NCBI GenBank assembly: GCA_947453225.1
Contig: CANGFV010000003.1
Coordinates: 1-63,093, forward strand
Source: Pseudomonadota bacterium
Lineage (GTDB): Bacteria > Pseudomonadota > Gammaproteobacteria > Steroidobacterales > Steroidobacteraceae
Length of the DNA stretch: 63,093 nt
Direction of reading: 5' to 3'
The translations under genes and the position numbers were made by a program. Shown in pieces: positions 54,068-62,898 of the stretch (positions within the stretch are counted from its first letter, which is position 1; the number at the start of each line of letters is the position of its first letter). The notes beneath the pieces were generated by a model that worked only from the letters and a program-made list of their open reading frames with translations, made no database searches and had not been told where the DNA came from.

Positions 54068-55198
54068 ATGGACACCCCGATGAATTCTGCAGACAAAAAA
54101 CCTACAGCTCTGAACGCTGGAACCATAGAACCGACGGTAAACGGCATTGATGCATTCCTCAAGCAGGTGCTGATCAAAGGTGGGTCTGATTTACATTTCA
54201 TTGCCGGCGATCTACCGCGCATTCGCTTACATGGAGAGCTTTTAACACTACAAAACACCCCACTAGAAGCGACATATGTAGAGAAATTGTTACTCGAAAT
54301 TATTCCGCAGGCCTCTTTGCAGCGCTTAAGAGAAAGAAATGGCGCTGATTTCGCTTATATCATTCATGGAGTATCGCGTTTTCGCGTCAATGTACTGCGA
54401 CATATCAATGGCTTAGGCGCCGTGTTTCGCGCCATACCCACACACGCCAAATCTATGACTGATCTTCAGCTGCCAGAGGCAATCAGTAATTTGTGCAAAC
54501 TCAAATCTGGTCTGATTCTAGTCACTGGAAAAACTGGCTCAGGTAAGTCAACGACCTTAGCAGCAATGATTGATGACATTAATCGCCGCATGAAAGGCCA
54601 TATCATCACCATCGAAGACCCCATTGAGTTTGTACACACTAGAAAAAACAGTCTGATTAGCCAGCGTGAAATTGGACTGCACACCCCATCTTTTGCTGAT
54701 GCATTGAAATCAGCGCTTCGCGAAGACCCCAATGTGATCTTGGTGGGCGAGATGCGTGACCATGAAACCATTAGCATTGCCGTGACCGCTGCAGAGATGG
54801 GCATTTTAGTGATGGGCACCCTCCACACTAATGGCGCAGCCGCTACAGTAGATCGAATTGTGAACTCATTCCCCGCAGACAAGCAGCCGCAGGTGCGCTC
54901 AATGCTGTCCACCTCTTTACGCGGGGTGATTTCTCAGCAACTGATTCCGACTAGAAACAAGGCCGGTCGGATCGCTGCAATGGAAATCATGATCAATACT
55001 CCGGCGGTCGCCAACCTAATACGTCAGGGCAAACTTGATCAACTAGAAAATACCATCCAAAGCGGCAGCGCCTCAGGCATGCGCACCATGGATACCGCAA
55101 TCCAAGAATTACTAGAGAAAAACTTAATTACTGGCCAAAACGCCCACTTAAAATCCACCAATAAATCCCGATTTGAAGGGGTCAAAGACCTGACCTAA
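54068..55198 (+). CDS. PilT-family twitching ATPase, second of a tandem pair
   Basis: The 376-aa product starts 14 bases after the first ATPase gene, and the two are clearly related. It has 'GGSDLHFIAGDLPRIRLHGE', Walker A 'GKTGSGKSTTLAAMI', 'ITIEDPIEFVHT', Walker B 'DPNVILVGEMRD', and the His box 'MGILVMGTLHTNGA'. The C-terminal 'NTPAVANLIRQGKLDQLENT', followed by 'GMRTMDTAIQELLEKNLI', is closer to canonical PilT/PilU than its neighbour. A 25-residue N-terminal extension, 'MDTPMNSADKKPTALNAG...', precedes the core; MNSADKK four codons later is an alternative start. The pair may form a mixed motor like PilT-PilU (inference). Confidence 0.9.
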   Translation: MDTPMNSADKKPTALNAGTIEPTVNGIDAFLKQVLIKGGSDLHFIAGDLPRIRLHGELLTLQNTPLEATYVEKLLLEIIPQASLQRLRERNGADFAYIIHGVSRFRVNVLRHINGLGAVFRAIPTHAKSMTDLQLPEAISNLCKLKSGLILVTGKTGSGKSTTLAAMIDDINRRMKGHIITIEDPIEFVHTRKNSLISQREIGLHTPSFADALKSALREDPNVILVGEMRDHETISIAVTAAEMGILVMGTLHTNGAAATVDRIVNSFPADKQPQVRSMLSTSLRGVISQQLIPTRNKAGRIAAMEIMINTPAVANLIRQGKLDQLENTIQSGSASGMRTMDTAIQELLEKNLITGQNAHLKSTNKSRFEGVKDLT

Positions 55199-55313
55199 CG
55201 CACCGCCGCCGCGCCACAGGCATCAATCTAACAAAACACCATAAACGCCATTAATACGGTCAAACATGGCATAATTGGCTGATCTCGTATTAGCTGTACC
55301 TTTGCATTTTAGA

Positions 55314-57362
55314 ATGACTGCCAAACGCCGAATCCTTGTCACCAGTGCTCTGCCCTATGCCAATGGCCCGTTACACCTTGGCCACATGGTTGAAACCATC
55401 CAAACGGATATTTGGGTTCGTTTTCAAAAATTACGTGGCCACGAATGTATGTATGTGTGCGCTGACGACACTCACGGCACGCCCATCATGTTGCGCGCCC
55501 AATCAGAAGGCATTACCCCTGAAGAATTGATTACGCGCGTTGGCCTTGAGCACAAGGCAGACCTAGATGCTTTCAATATTGGCTTTGACAACTATCACAG
55601 CACGCATTCAGAAGAAAATCGCGAACTGACCTATCGCACTTACGAGGCTTTAGAGCGAGGCGGTCACATAGAACGTCGCATGGTTCGGCAAGCGTACGAC
55701 GAAAAAGCGCAAATGTTCCTGCCTGATCGTTTCGTTAAGGGCACTTGCCCACGCTGCAATGCCGCAAATCAATATGGTGACAGTTGTGAAAGCTGTGGCG
55801 CCACTTATTCAACCAGTGAACTCATCAACCCCATATCGGCAGTCAGCGGCACCACGCCGGTTGAACGCGAATCAGAACACCTGTTCTTTAAGCTCGCAGA
55901 TTTTGAAACTATGCTGCGCGAATGGACCCGATCAGGGACACTACAGCAGGCCGTAGCCAATAAATTAGAAGAATGGTTTTCAGCCGGCCTTAAAGACTGG
56001 GATATTTCCCGCGATGCGCCCTATTTCGGCTTTGAAATCCCTGATGCACCAGGTAAATATTTTTATGTCTGGCTAGATGCACCGGTGGGTTACATGGCCA
56101 GCTTCTTAAATCTATGTCGCAACAACGGCTGGGGATTTGAATCTTGGTGGAAACCAGGGAGCCCCACCGAGCTATACCACTTCATTGGCAAAGACATTTT
56201 ATATTTCCACGCCCTGTTCTGGCCTGCCGTATTACAAGGCGCAGGCTTCCGCACTCCGGATGGTGTTTTTGTGCATGGCTTTCTCACCATCAATGGTGAA
56301 AAGATGTCTAAATCCAGAGGCACCTTTATTACTGCCAGCAGCTGGCGCGAACACTTACCTACCGAACCACTACGATATTTCTTTGCTTCACGTCTAGGCT
56401 CTGGTCTTGATGATCTAGACCTTGGGCTTGATGATTTCGTAAATAAAGTGAATTCCGATATCGTCGGTAAACTGGTCAATATCGCCAGTCGTTGCTCAGG
56501 ATTCTTAGCACGTAGTTTCGATAATCGTCTTGCGATCAAACTACCTGAACCTGACTTGTACGAAGAGTTTTTGCATAAATTACCTATGATTGCTGAGGCT
56601 TATGAGTCACGTGATTACGCGGCGGCCATTCGCGAAATCATGGCGCTTGCTGATCGAGCCAACTTATATATTGATCAACAAAAGCCATGGTTACTCGCCA
56701 AAAATCCAGAGCGCGCCACCGAAGTTCATGGCGTGTGTACTCAAGCAATTAATTTATTCCGAGTATTGGTCATGCTGCTCAAGCCCGTATTACCAGCATT
56801 GACCACAAAGGCTGAAGAATTTTTAGGCGGACATGAATTAAGCTGGGAGGATGTGCAGCGCCCGCTTCTCGGCAGCAAGGTCAACGCCTATGAAGCCTTA
56901 GCAACACGCATTGATGCCAGCGCCATTACAGCGTTAATTTCAGCCAATCAGGCCGCTACATCACCTCAACCCACTCAACCTAAAGCGGCCACCCACTCTA
57001 GTCCGGTCACTGGCGAGGCCAGCATAGATGACTTTGCCAAACTAGATTTACGCATCGCTAAGATTTTGAATGCCGAGTTCGTTGAAGGCGCCGACAAACT
57101 CCTCAAACTAACCGTAGACGTTGGTTCAGAATTCGGCACACGTACTATTTTTGCCGGTATCCGCTCAGCCTATGCACCCGAAGATTTGATTGGACGCATG
57201 ACATTGGTATTTGCCAATCTAAAGCCACGCAAAATGCGCTTTGGCGTATCCGAAGGCATGGTGCTTGCCGCAGGGTCAGATAGCCCTAATGGTGAAAGTG
57301 AAAAACAAATCTTCATTCTGTCACCTGATAGCGGCGCAATGCCCGGCATGAAAGTCAAATAG
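55314..57362 (+). CDS. metG: Methionyl-tRNA synthetase
   Basis: The 682-aa enzyme charges initiator and elongator tRNA-Met. The ATG at 55314 fits the conserved start '[20 protein letters not shown]', which contains the HIGH-type motif. The KMSKS loop is 'GEKMSKSRG'. The zinc knuckle is '[18 protein letters not shown]'. A C-terminal tRNA-binding (Trbp111-like) domain (about 575-682) begins '[19 protein letters not shown]'. All are expected for the long MetG1 form. It is followed at 8 bases by rnfA. Confidence 0.98.
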   Translation: MTAKRRILVTSALPYANGPLHLGHMVETIQTDIWVRFQKLRGHECMYVCADDTHGTPIMLRAQSEGITPEELITRVGLEHKADLDAFNIGFDNYHSTHSEENRELTYRTYEALERGGHIERRMVRQAYDEKAQMFLPDRFVKGTCPRCNAANQYGDSCESCGATYSTSELINPISAVSGTTPVERESEHLFFKLADFETMLREWTRSGTLQQAVANKLEEWFSAGLKDWDISRDAPYFGFEIPDAPGKYFYVWLDAPVGYMASFLNLCRNNGWGFESWWKPGSPTELYHFIGKDILYFHALFWPAVLQGAGFRTPDGVFVHGFLTINGEKMSKSRGTFITASSWREHLPTEPLRYFFASRLGSGLDDLDLGLDDFVNKVNSDIVGKLVNIASRCSGFLARSFDNRLAIKLPEPDLYEEFLHKLPMIAEAYESRDYAAAIREIMALADRANLYIDQQKPWLLAKNPERATEVHGVCTQAINLFRVLVMLLKPVLPALTTKAEEFLGGHELSWEDVQRPLLGSKVNAYEALATRIDASAITALISANQAATSPQPTQPKAATHSSPVTGEASIDDFAKLDLRIAKILNAEFVEGADKLLKLTVDVGSEFGTRTIFAGIRSAYAPEDLIGRMTLVFANLKPRKMRFGVSEGMVLAAGSDSPNGESEKQIFILSPDSGAMPGMKVK

Positions 57363-57370
57363 TCACGCCT

Positions 57371-57940
57371 ATGACCAGCCTGCTTATCCTTCTTCTAGGT
57401 ACGGTGTTGATTCAAAACTCAACCATCGTATTAGGAAAGAATGCTGAGCAGATCACGGCACGAGCAACAATCAGTGCTGAGATCAGCATTGCATTACTGA
57501 CGCTCCTAAGCCTCACGCTATCTTCAATGTGGGGCTATTTAATAACTAATGTTCTAGTGACTTACAAAATAGAAGGTCTTCGCACCCCAGCTATACTTCT
57601 AGGTCTAGTATTTATTTTCAGCATTGAACGCCTAATCTTTAGAAGAAGATCACACGCTATCCGCTGGCCAAACTTTAATACACACCTGAGCAACCAATGC
57701 GCCATGCTTGGAATAGCCTTATTTAGCTCAGATTACCTAGACTCTCTTTATGCAGCCTTCATTTATGGCCTTGGCGCCTCAGGCATGCTGGCAGTATTAA
57801 ACGCCTGCTTTTTAGCTCTACGCCAACGCGTTGATATGGCAGATGTTCCGCTACCATTTAAAGGCATCCCCATTGCACTCATATCTGTTGGCTTTATGGC
57901 GCTGGGACTTCTAGGTTTTTCAGGCATGGTGCGCCACTAA
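57371..57940 (+). CDS. rnfA: Rnf complex subunit RnfA (divergent)
   Basis: The 189-aa integral membrane protein should have six transmembrane segments. It aligns over its length with E. coli RsxA (193 aa), notably at 'LLGTVLIQN', 'SNQCAMLGIALF' and the end 'DVPLPFKGIPIALISVGFMA' followed by 'LGFSGMVRH'. RnfA and RnfE together hold a [2Fe-2S] cluster in the membrane core using two cysteines each (family knowledge, from NqrD/E and Rnf structures). Here the first cysteine, expected near residue 25 in the 'LGLCPFMG' region, is absent: the stretch reads 'STIVLGKNAEQI'. Cys110 is kept. It follows metG by 8 bases and precedes rnfC directly. Confidence 0.88.
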   Translation: MTSLLILLLGTVLIQNSTIVLGKNAEQITARATISAEISIALLTLLSLTLSSMWGYLITNVLVTYKIEGLRTPAILLGLVFIFSIERLIFRRRSHAIRWPNFNTHLSNQCAMLGIALFSSDYLDSLYAAFIYGLGASGMLAVLNACFLALRQRVDMADVPLPFKGIPIALISVGFMALGLLGFSGMVRH

Positions 57941-57959
57941 CCACTCAGATATCAACGCT

Positions 57960-59270
57960 ATGTCAGTCGCGCACTATCAAGGGCTTGATATTCCAAATCA
58001 TAAAGAACGCACACGCGCTCAACCCATCAGCACCATTCCCTCACCCCCTCAATTTATCCTACCTCTCAATCAGCATCGCGGCAGCACACTCATTCCCTGC
58101 GTTAACACTGGAGAGCGGGTACACAAGGAACAAGTAATCGCCTCTCCAAAGAACCCCCTCGAAGCAAACCTACACTCGCCGGTATCAGGCACCATCATTG
58201 CCATTGAACCTCGCCCAAGCGCTGCCAGCATTAGCAACGAAACGCTGAGCATCGTGCTAGCAAATGATTTTCAGGACTCCTCTGTACCGACAATGGCTTG
58301 TTTAAACTGGTCAGCGCTTGATAGCCATCAACTTTGCGAGCAACTCGCCAAAGGCGGTATTGTTGGATTAGGTGGTGCCAGTTTTTCTCTTGCTAGAAAG
58401 CTAGCTGCACACCCTGATCACAACATTAATCAGCTCATCATCAATGGCGTTGAATGCGAACCGTTCATTACCTGTGATGATCAACTGATGCGAGAACACG
58501 CCATGGAAATAATTCATGGCATTCAGATAATACAGCTTGCCACCAAAGCCACACACGTCACGATTGCGATAGAGTCAAACAAACCTGAGGCCATATATGC
58601 AATTCAAGAAGCACTACACTCACTGAATAACTTAGACATTGCACTGCGCATCATTGAAAGCACCTACCCTAGCGGCGATGAAGGTCAATTGATCACCAAA
58701 GTCACGGGACTAGAATTACCTAGTGGAAAACTGCCCGCCGAGATTGGCGTGATCGTTAGCAATGTATCCACCATCTATGCGTGTAGCCGATGGATACTAC
58801 ACAGCGAACCCTTAATATCGCGCATAGTGACCGTCACTGGACAGTGCATCAGCAATCCAGGCAATTACTTGGTACAGATTGGCACGCCCATAGAACACAT
58901 ACTGCAGCATTGCGGCGCCACCCTCACTTCAAAGCAAAAACTTATTATCGGTGGAGCCATGATGGGTCAAACGCTACCGCATAGTAATTTTCCATTAACG
59001 AAAGCCATTAATTGCATCATCCTTTCAGACGATCGCGAACTAAAAACAGAGACCGTAGAGCAGCCTTGTATCCGCTGCGGCGAGTGCGCTCAGGCGTGTC
59101 CAGCGCAGTTACTTCCACAGTTATTACTTACCTACAGTAAACAAGGCAATTCAGACGCACTGACTGAACTTGGGCTTTACGACTGTATAGAATGTGGTAA
59201 TTGCGATTATCTATGCCCAAGCAACATCCAGCTAGCAACACGATTTCGTGCCGCCAAGCGGAAGACCTAA
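57960..59270 (+). CDS. rnfC: Rnf complex subunit RnfC (short form)
   Basis: The 436-aa subunit is the NADH- and FMN-binding entry point of the Rnf complex. The N-terminal biotinyl-lipoyl-like domain and the NADH/FMN region contain 'GGIVGLGGASFSLARKLAAH' and 'LIINGVECEPFITCDDQLM'. The usual 'GGAGFPTHVKL' is altered to 'GGASFSLARKL'. The C-terminus has two [4Fe-4S] motifs, 'CIRCGECAQACP' and 'CIECGNCDYLCPS'. It is much shorter than E. coli RsxC (740 aa), lacking the Ala-rich C-terminal extension, as in other betaproteobacteria. It starts 19 bases after rnfA. No rnfB lies between them, although that is its normal place. Confidence 0.92.
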   Translation: MSVAHYQGLDIPNHKERTRAQPISTIPSPPQFILPLNQHRGSTLIPCVNTGERVHKEQVIASPKNPLEANLHSPVSGTIIAIEPRPSAASISNETLSIVLANDFQDSSVPTMACLNWSALDSHQLCEQLAKGGIVGLGGASFSLARKLAAHPDHNINQLIINGVECEPFITCDDQLMREHAMEIIHGIQIIQLATKATHVTIAIESNKPEAIYAIQEALHSLNNLDIALRIIESTYPSGDEGQLITKVTGLELPSGKLPAEIGVIVSNVSTIYACSRWILHSEPLISRIVTVTGQCISNPGNYLVQIGTPIEHILQHCGATLTSKQKLIIGGAMMGQTLPHSNFPLTKAINCIILSDDRELKTETVEQPCIRCGECAQACPAQLLPQLLLTYSKQGNSDALTELGLYDCIECGNCDYLCPSNIQLATRFRAAKRKT

Positions 59271-59274
59271 ATTT

Positions 59275-60306
59275 ATGTCATTAATCACTTCACCATCACC
59301 TCATCTGCACGGCGCACCAAGCGTAAGGTTCATCATGGGCATGGTGTTACTGACATTAACACCTGCACTCTTTGTGCAATCGATATATTTTGGCCCAGGC
59401 TTATGGATTCAACTGAGCTTAGCCCTTCTCACAGCACTGGCATGCGAAGCTTCCGCACTTGCCATAAGACACAAACCATTAATGGCGCCACTCACTGATT
59501 GCAGCGTACTGATCACCGCCACCCTACTTGCCATGTCAATGCCGCCATTGGCTCCGTGGTGGCTGATTGTCAGTGCCGTGGCCTTTGCAGTTTTACTCGG
59601 CAAACATGCTTTTGGTGGACTAGGGTTGAATACATTCAACCCAGCCATGCTTGGTTATGCCGTATTACTTGTCTCTTTTCCAAAGCAAATGACCACTTGG
59701 CTCCCTGCACAGCATATGCAAGCCACAAATCTGACACTCTCTCAAACTGCACAGGCCATTTTTTCAGACACTCTGCCAGAATCGCTCACCGTTGATATTT
59801 TATCTGGTGCCTCACCTCTGGCGGCTATCAAGTCAGGATTGTCGCAGCGACAAACTATAGAAGAAATTTTCACTCAACCCATATTTAGTAGCTTGGCAGG
59901 CCAAGGCGGGCAGTGGGTATCCTTGTCCATTCTCCTTGGTGGCCTATGCCTTCTGGCAATGAAAATCATTCGTTGGCAAATCTCAACTGGCGTACTACTT
60001 GGCCTGGGATTATGTGCGTGGATCATGCATCAACTTGATCCCGGACAACATGCGGGCGTGCTTTTTCACCTATTTTCTGGCGCAACCATGCTATGCGCCT
60101 TCTTTATTGCAACCGATCCAGTTACCGCGGCCACTAGCCCACGCGGACGATTCGTCTATGGCCTAGGTATAGGCGCACTGACCTACATTATTAGAGACTT
60201 CGGCAGCTATCACGATGGAGTAGCTTTTGCGGTGCTGCTCATGAACCTCGCTGTTCCTTTAATTGATAAATTCACAATCCCACGCGCTTATGGAAGAGCT
60301 GCATGA
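59275..60306 (+). CDS. rnfD: Rnf complex subunit RnfD
   Basis: The 343-aa integral membrane subunit carries covalently bound FMN. The flavinylation threonine is in 'HLFSGATMLCAFFIATDPVT'. Further family marks are 'AFGGLGLNTFNPAMLGYAVL' and 'SPRGRFVYGLGIGALTYIIR'. The start at 59275 (MSLITSPSPHLH) is chosen; the frame extends nine codons upstream into rnfC. The start lies 4 bases after the rnfC stop. The stop overlaps the rnfG start (ATGA), so translation is coupled. Confidence 0.93.
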   Translation: MSLITSPSPHLHGAPSVRFIMGMVLLTLTPALFVQSIYFGPGLWIQLSLALLTALACEASALAIRHKPLMAPLTDCSVLITATLLAMSMPPLAPWWLIVSAVAFAVLLGKHAFGGLGLNTFNPAMLGYAVLLVSFPKQMTTWLPAQHMQATNLTLSQTAQAIFSDTLPESLTVDILSGASPLAAIKSGLSQRQTIEEIFTQPIFSSLAGQGGQWVSLSILLGGLCLLAMKIIRWQISTGVLLGLGLCAWIMHQLDPGQHAGVLFHLFSGATMLCAFFIATDPVTAATSPRGRFVYGLGIGALTYIIRDFGSYHDGVAFAVLLMNLAVPLIDKFTIPRAYGRAA

Positions 60307-60938
60307 CTCAGACTAAACCTTTAACAAAAAAGATTTTCCTGCTGATGCTGGTAGTCGCTGTATGCCTTGCTGCGCTACTAGTCACGCGTAGCCTCACTCA
60401 AGAACGTATCATGCGCAATGAACATGCTTGGCTGGAAGCACAAATTAACTTTTTATTACCTACCTCACTGCACGACAACAACCTACTGGATGATCAGGTT
60501 AGTATTTCGGCACCCGAAGATCTCACGCCGACAGGACGGCTTGTTGCATATCGAGCCAGATTACATGGCAACCCAACCGGCGTAGTCATTCATGCCATCA
60601 CTTCAGAAGGCTATAACGGTCCTATTGAGCTACTTATCGGCGTGGACTACGCTGGAACCATACAAGGGGTACACATACTAAGCCATCATGAAACGCCAGG
60701 CATGGGCGATACCTTTGCTCAACCCGGATCAAGCTGGCTAGATTCATTTAAACACCGCTCATTAACCAATCCAGATACTCGTGGCTGGAACGTGCGTAAA
60801 GACGGTGGCGAGTTTGAGCAATTCACTAGCGCTACCATCACTCCCCGCGCAATTATTCATGCCATACAACGTAATCTAGATTTTTATAATCACAACAAAG
60901 ACGCTATTTATTCAAGCGAGGCACAGCCTCTGCAATGA
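60303..60938 (+). CDS. rnfG: Rnf complex subunit RnfG
   Basis: The 211-aa protein has an N-terminal membrane anchor (residues about 10-28, 'IFLLMLVVAVCLAALLV') and a periplasmic FMN-binding domain. The domain shows 'IELLIGVDYAGTIQGVHILS' and 'ETPGMGDTF'. The covalent flavinylation motif is in 'FEQFTSATITPRAIIHAI', where the threonine is kept but the usual Gly of 'GAT' is Ser. It overlaps rnfD upstream and rnfE downstream by four bases each. Confidence 0.92.
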   Translation: MTQTKPLTKKIFLLMLVVAVCLAALLVTRSLTQERIMRNEHAWLEAQINFLLPTSLHDNNLLDDQVSISAPEDLTPTGRLVAYRARLHGNPTGVVIHAITSEGYNGPIELLIGVDYAGTIQGVHILSHHETPGMGDTFAQPGSSWLDSFKHRSLTNPDTRGWNVRKDGGEFEQFTSATITPRAIIHAIQRNLDFYNHNKDAIYSSEAQPLQ

Positions 60939-61588
60939 AATATATCCCCGCATTTTTAGATGTCAGTTGGCACCGAACTACCTTCATTCTGCCATTGTTT
61001 GGACTATGCACATTACTGGCAACAACCGACACACTGGCGCTAGCCATCAGTACTGCATTGATAGTTTTTCTGTGCAGCATTTGCAGCACTATGTTATTTA
61101 GCTCCCTGCAGCGCATCGTTGGATACCACTCAAGCACAGCAGTTTTCCTAACCTGCGCAGCCACGTTAATCGCGGCTATTGAAATGCTGATGCACGCCTA
61201 CTGTTATGACATCTACAAAAGATTAGGATTATTTCTGCCATTGACTGTTACCCTACCTCTACTACTGGCACGAAGTGAACTTCAACTGAACACTATGCCA
61301 TTACATCTAAACCTGTTACGTGCAGTTAAAATGGGCTTTGGATATAGCTTAGCCGCTATTGTTCTAGGTGCAGGACGTGAACTAGTCAGCCATGGCTCGC
61401 TATTTTCGGATGCACAACAACTATGGGGCGTCTGGGCAGAAACTATTGAATTAAACTTCTTTAACCCCGAAATGGGGTTCACGCTCGCGGAACTTGCGCC
61501 CGGCAGTTTTATCGCTCTAGGCATCGGTGTTGCGATATATAACTGGCTACAACTTAAATGGCACACCCATAAAGCAGCCAAACCATGA
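60935..61588 (+). CDS. rnfE: Rnf complex subunit RnfE (divergent)
   Basis: The 217-aa integral membrane protein is the partner of RnfA. It aligns with E. coli RsxE at 'LFGLCTLLATTDTLALAIST', 'IAAIEMLMHAYCYDIYKRLG', 'LGAGRELVSHGSLF' and 'LAPGSFIALGIGVAI'. Cys25 of 'GLCTLL' is kept. The second cluster cysteine, in the 'LIVTNCIVVGRAE' region of E. coli, is lost: here it reads 'LTVTLPLLLARSE'. With RnfA lacking the other type of cysteine, the RnfA/E pair keeps only two of four expected ligands. Several extra cysteines (for example 'FLCSICSTML') are present and might compensate. Start and stop both overlap neighbours by ATGA. Confidence 0.88.
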   Translation: MKYIPAFLDVSWHRTTFILPLFGLCTLLATTDTLALAISTALIVFLCSICSTMLFSSLQRIVGYHSSTAVFLTCAATLIAAIEMLMHAYCYDIYKRLGLFLPLTVTLPLLLARSELQLNTMPLHLNLLRAVKMGFGYSLAAIVLGAGRELVSHGSLFSDAQQLWGVWAETIELNFFNPEMGFTLAELAPGSFIALGIGVAIYNWLQLKWHTHKAAKP

Positions 61589-62307
61589 ATCAACTGCAGC
61601 GTCACGAGCTATTTTCACGCCTGCGTGCGCTTAACCCAAAACCCACGACCGAACTAAAGTACAGCAGCCCGTTTGAACTGCTGATCGCGGTCATTCTGTC
61701 GGCTCAAGCCACGGACAAGAGCGTCAATCTAGCCACGCGACAGTTATTTCCAGCGGCCAATACCCCCGCTAAAATTTATGATCTAGGCATTGCCGGTCTA
61801 TCGAAATATATTCAGACGATTGGCCTATATAACACCAAGGCGAAAAACATCATCGCGACTTGCAAGCTATTGTTAGAACAGCATGCAGGTAAAGTACCGC
61901 GAACCCGAGAAGCTCTTGAGGCACTTCCAGGCGTGGGCAGAAAAACCGCTAACGTTATCCTTAACACAGCCTTTGGAGAGCCCACCATTGCAGTCGATAC
62001 GCATATTTTTCGGGTCTCTAATCGCACCGGACTGGCACCAGGCAAGAACGTGCTACAGGTAGAGCAGAAGCTCTTAAAGCATGTGCCCGCCGAATACGCA
62101 GTTGACGCCCATCACTGGCTCATATTGCATGGTCGCTATGTATGCAAAGCGCGTAATCCAAATTGCGTACACTGTGTACTGATTGACTTATGCGAATACA
62201 AACACAAAATAAGCACGAAGACTGAAGACGTCTCCCTTTTCCCACCCAATACACACACCAAGAAATCAAACTCTCAAACCCTCAAGGCAAAAAAGAAAAG
62301 AAGCTGA
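61585..62307 (+). CDS. nth: Endonuclease III
   Basis: The 240-aa DNA glycosylase/AP lyase removes oxidised pyrimidines in base excision repair. It contains the helix-hairpin-helix 'LEALPGVGRKTANVILNTA' with the catalytic lysine. The catalytic aspartate follows in 'IAVDTHIFRVSNRTG'. The [4Fe-4S] loop is C-x6-C-x2-C-x5-C ('CKARNPNCVHCVLIDLCEY'). A basic C-terminal tail of about 30 residues is extra compared with E. coli Nth (211 aa). Linkage of nth to the rnf operon is widespread in proteobacteria. It overlaps rnfE by four bases. Confidence 0.97.
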   Translation: MNQLQRHELFSRLRALNPKPTTELKYSSPFELLIAVILSAQATDKSVNLATRQLFPAANTPAKIYDLGIAGLSKYIQTIGLYNTKAKNIIATCKLLLEQHAGKVPRTREALEALPGVGRKTANVILNTAFGEPTIAVDTHIFRVSNRTGLAPGKNVLQVEQKLLKHVPAEYAVDAHHWLILHGRYVCKARNPNCVHCVLIDLCEYKHKISTKTEDVSLFPPNTHTKKSNSQTLKAKKKRS

Positions 62308-62840
62308 TGACCACAAACACTTACGCCATAGATATCAACACTTTGCTTCAAGACGACTCACTCAATCTTTTCCAGAAAGTGCTACTGGCCACAGACGGAA
62401 CAGTCACCCAACTTCTTGAGATTTACTCTGGTTCATCCATAAAAGTAAAAAAACTTAGCCAAACCATTGTCAGTGATATCGACAACTCTTGGTTACAACT
62501 CAACAAAGGTGACAGATTACTTAAACGTAGCATCTTGCTATGTAATCAGAATACAAACCTGCTGCATGCGGAATCCTACTTTGTCATTGATCGACTTCCT
62601 AAAACTATGCATCAGCAGTTACTAGAAACTGACCAGCCTATTGGCTTACTGTGGCGCGCAGAGCGCATGGAGACATATCGGGAGATTGCAGGCTATACCA
62701 GAGCACCAGATAAAAGCCTTGTTCAGTACTTCAACATGAAAGAGAACGAAGCCTTTTTGGGAAGAACCTACCAGATTTACTATCAGCATCAGCCGCTAGG
62801 AATAATTACCGAAAAGTTTCCGGTCAGTTATTTCCGCTAA
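62307..62840 (+). CDS. Chorismate pyruvate-lyase-like protein (DUF98 family)
   Basis: The 177-aa protein looks like the UbiC/DUF98 chorismate lyase superfamily. The start 'FQKVLLATDGTVTQLLEIYS' is typical of DUF98. The later 'LKRSILLCNQNTNLLHAESY' segment and 'IGLLWRAERMETYREIAGYT' with its conserved arginine and glutamate fit the chorismate-binding pocket, and 'FLGRTYQIYYQHQPLGIITE' follows. The reaction would be chorismate to 4-hydroxybenzoate plus pyruvate, the first step of ubiquinone synthesis (family knowledge; not proven here). Its start overlaps the nth stop (TGATG), so it is probably the last gene of the metG-rnf-nth unit. Confidence 0.75.
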   Translation: MTTNTYAIDINTLLQDDSLNLFQKVLLATDGTVTQLLEIYSGSSIKVKKLSQTIVSDIDNSWLQLNKGDRLLKRSILLCNQNTNLLHAESYFVIDRLPKTMHQQLLETDQPIGLLWRAERMETYREIAGYTRAPDKSLVQYFNMKENEAFLGRTYQIYYQHQPLGIITEKFPVSYFR

Positions 62841-62898
62841 TCAGAATTTGGCTCTATGAAAAATAATTCCGCCACAGAGGGGCATTGAGTAAAACAAA

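Noticed and set aside
57941-57959. A hidden or overlapping rnfB between rnfA and rnfC
   Set aside because: Only 19 bases are available, and no frame nearby carries the RnfB ferredoxin-type cysteine clusters.
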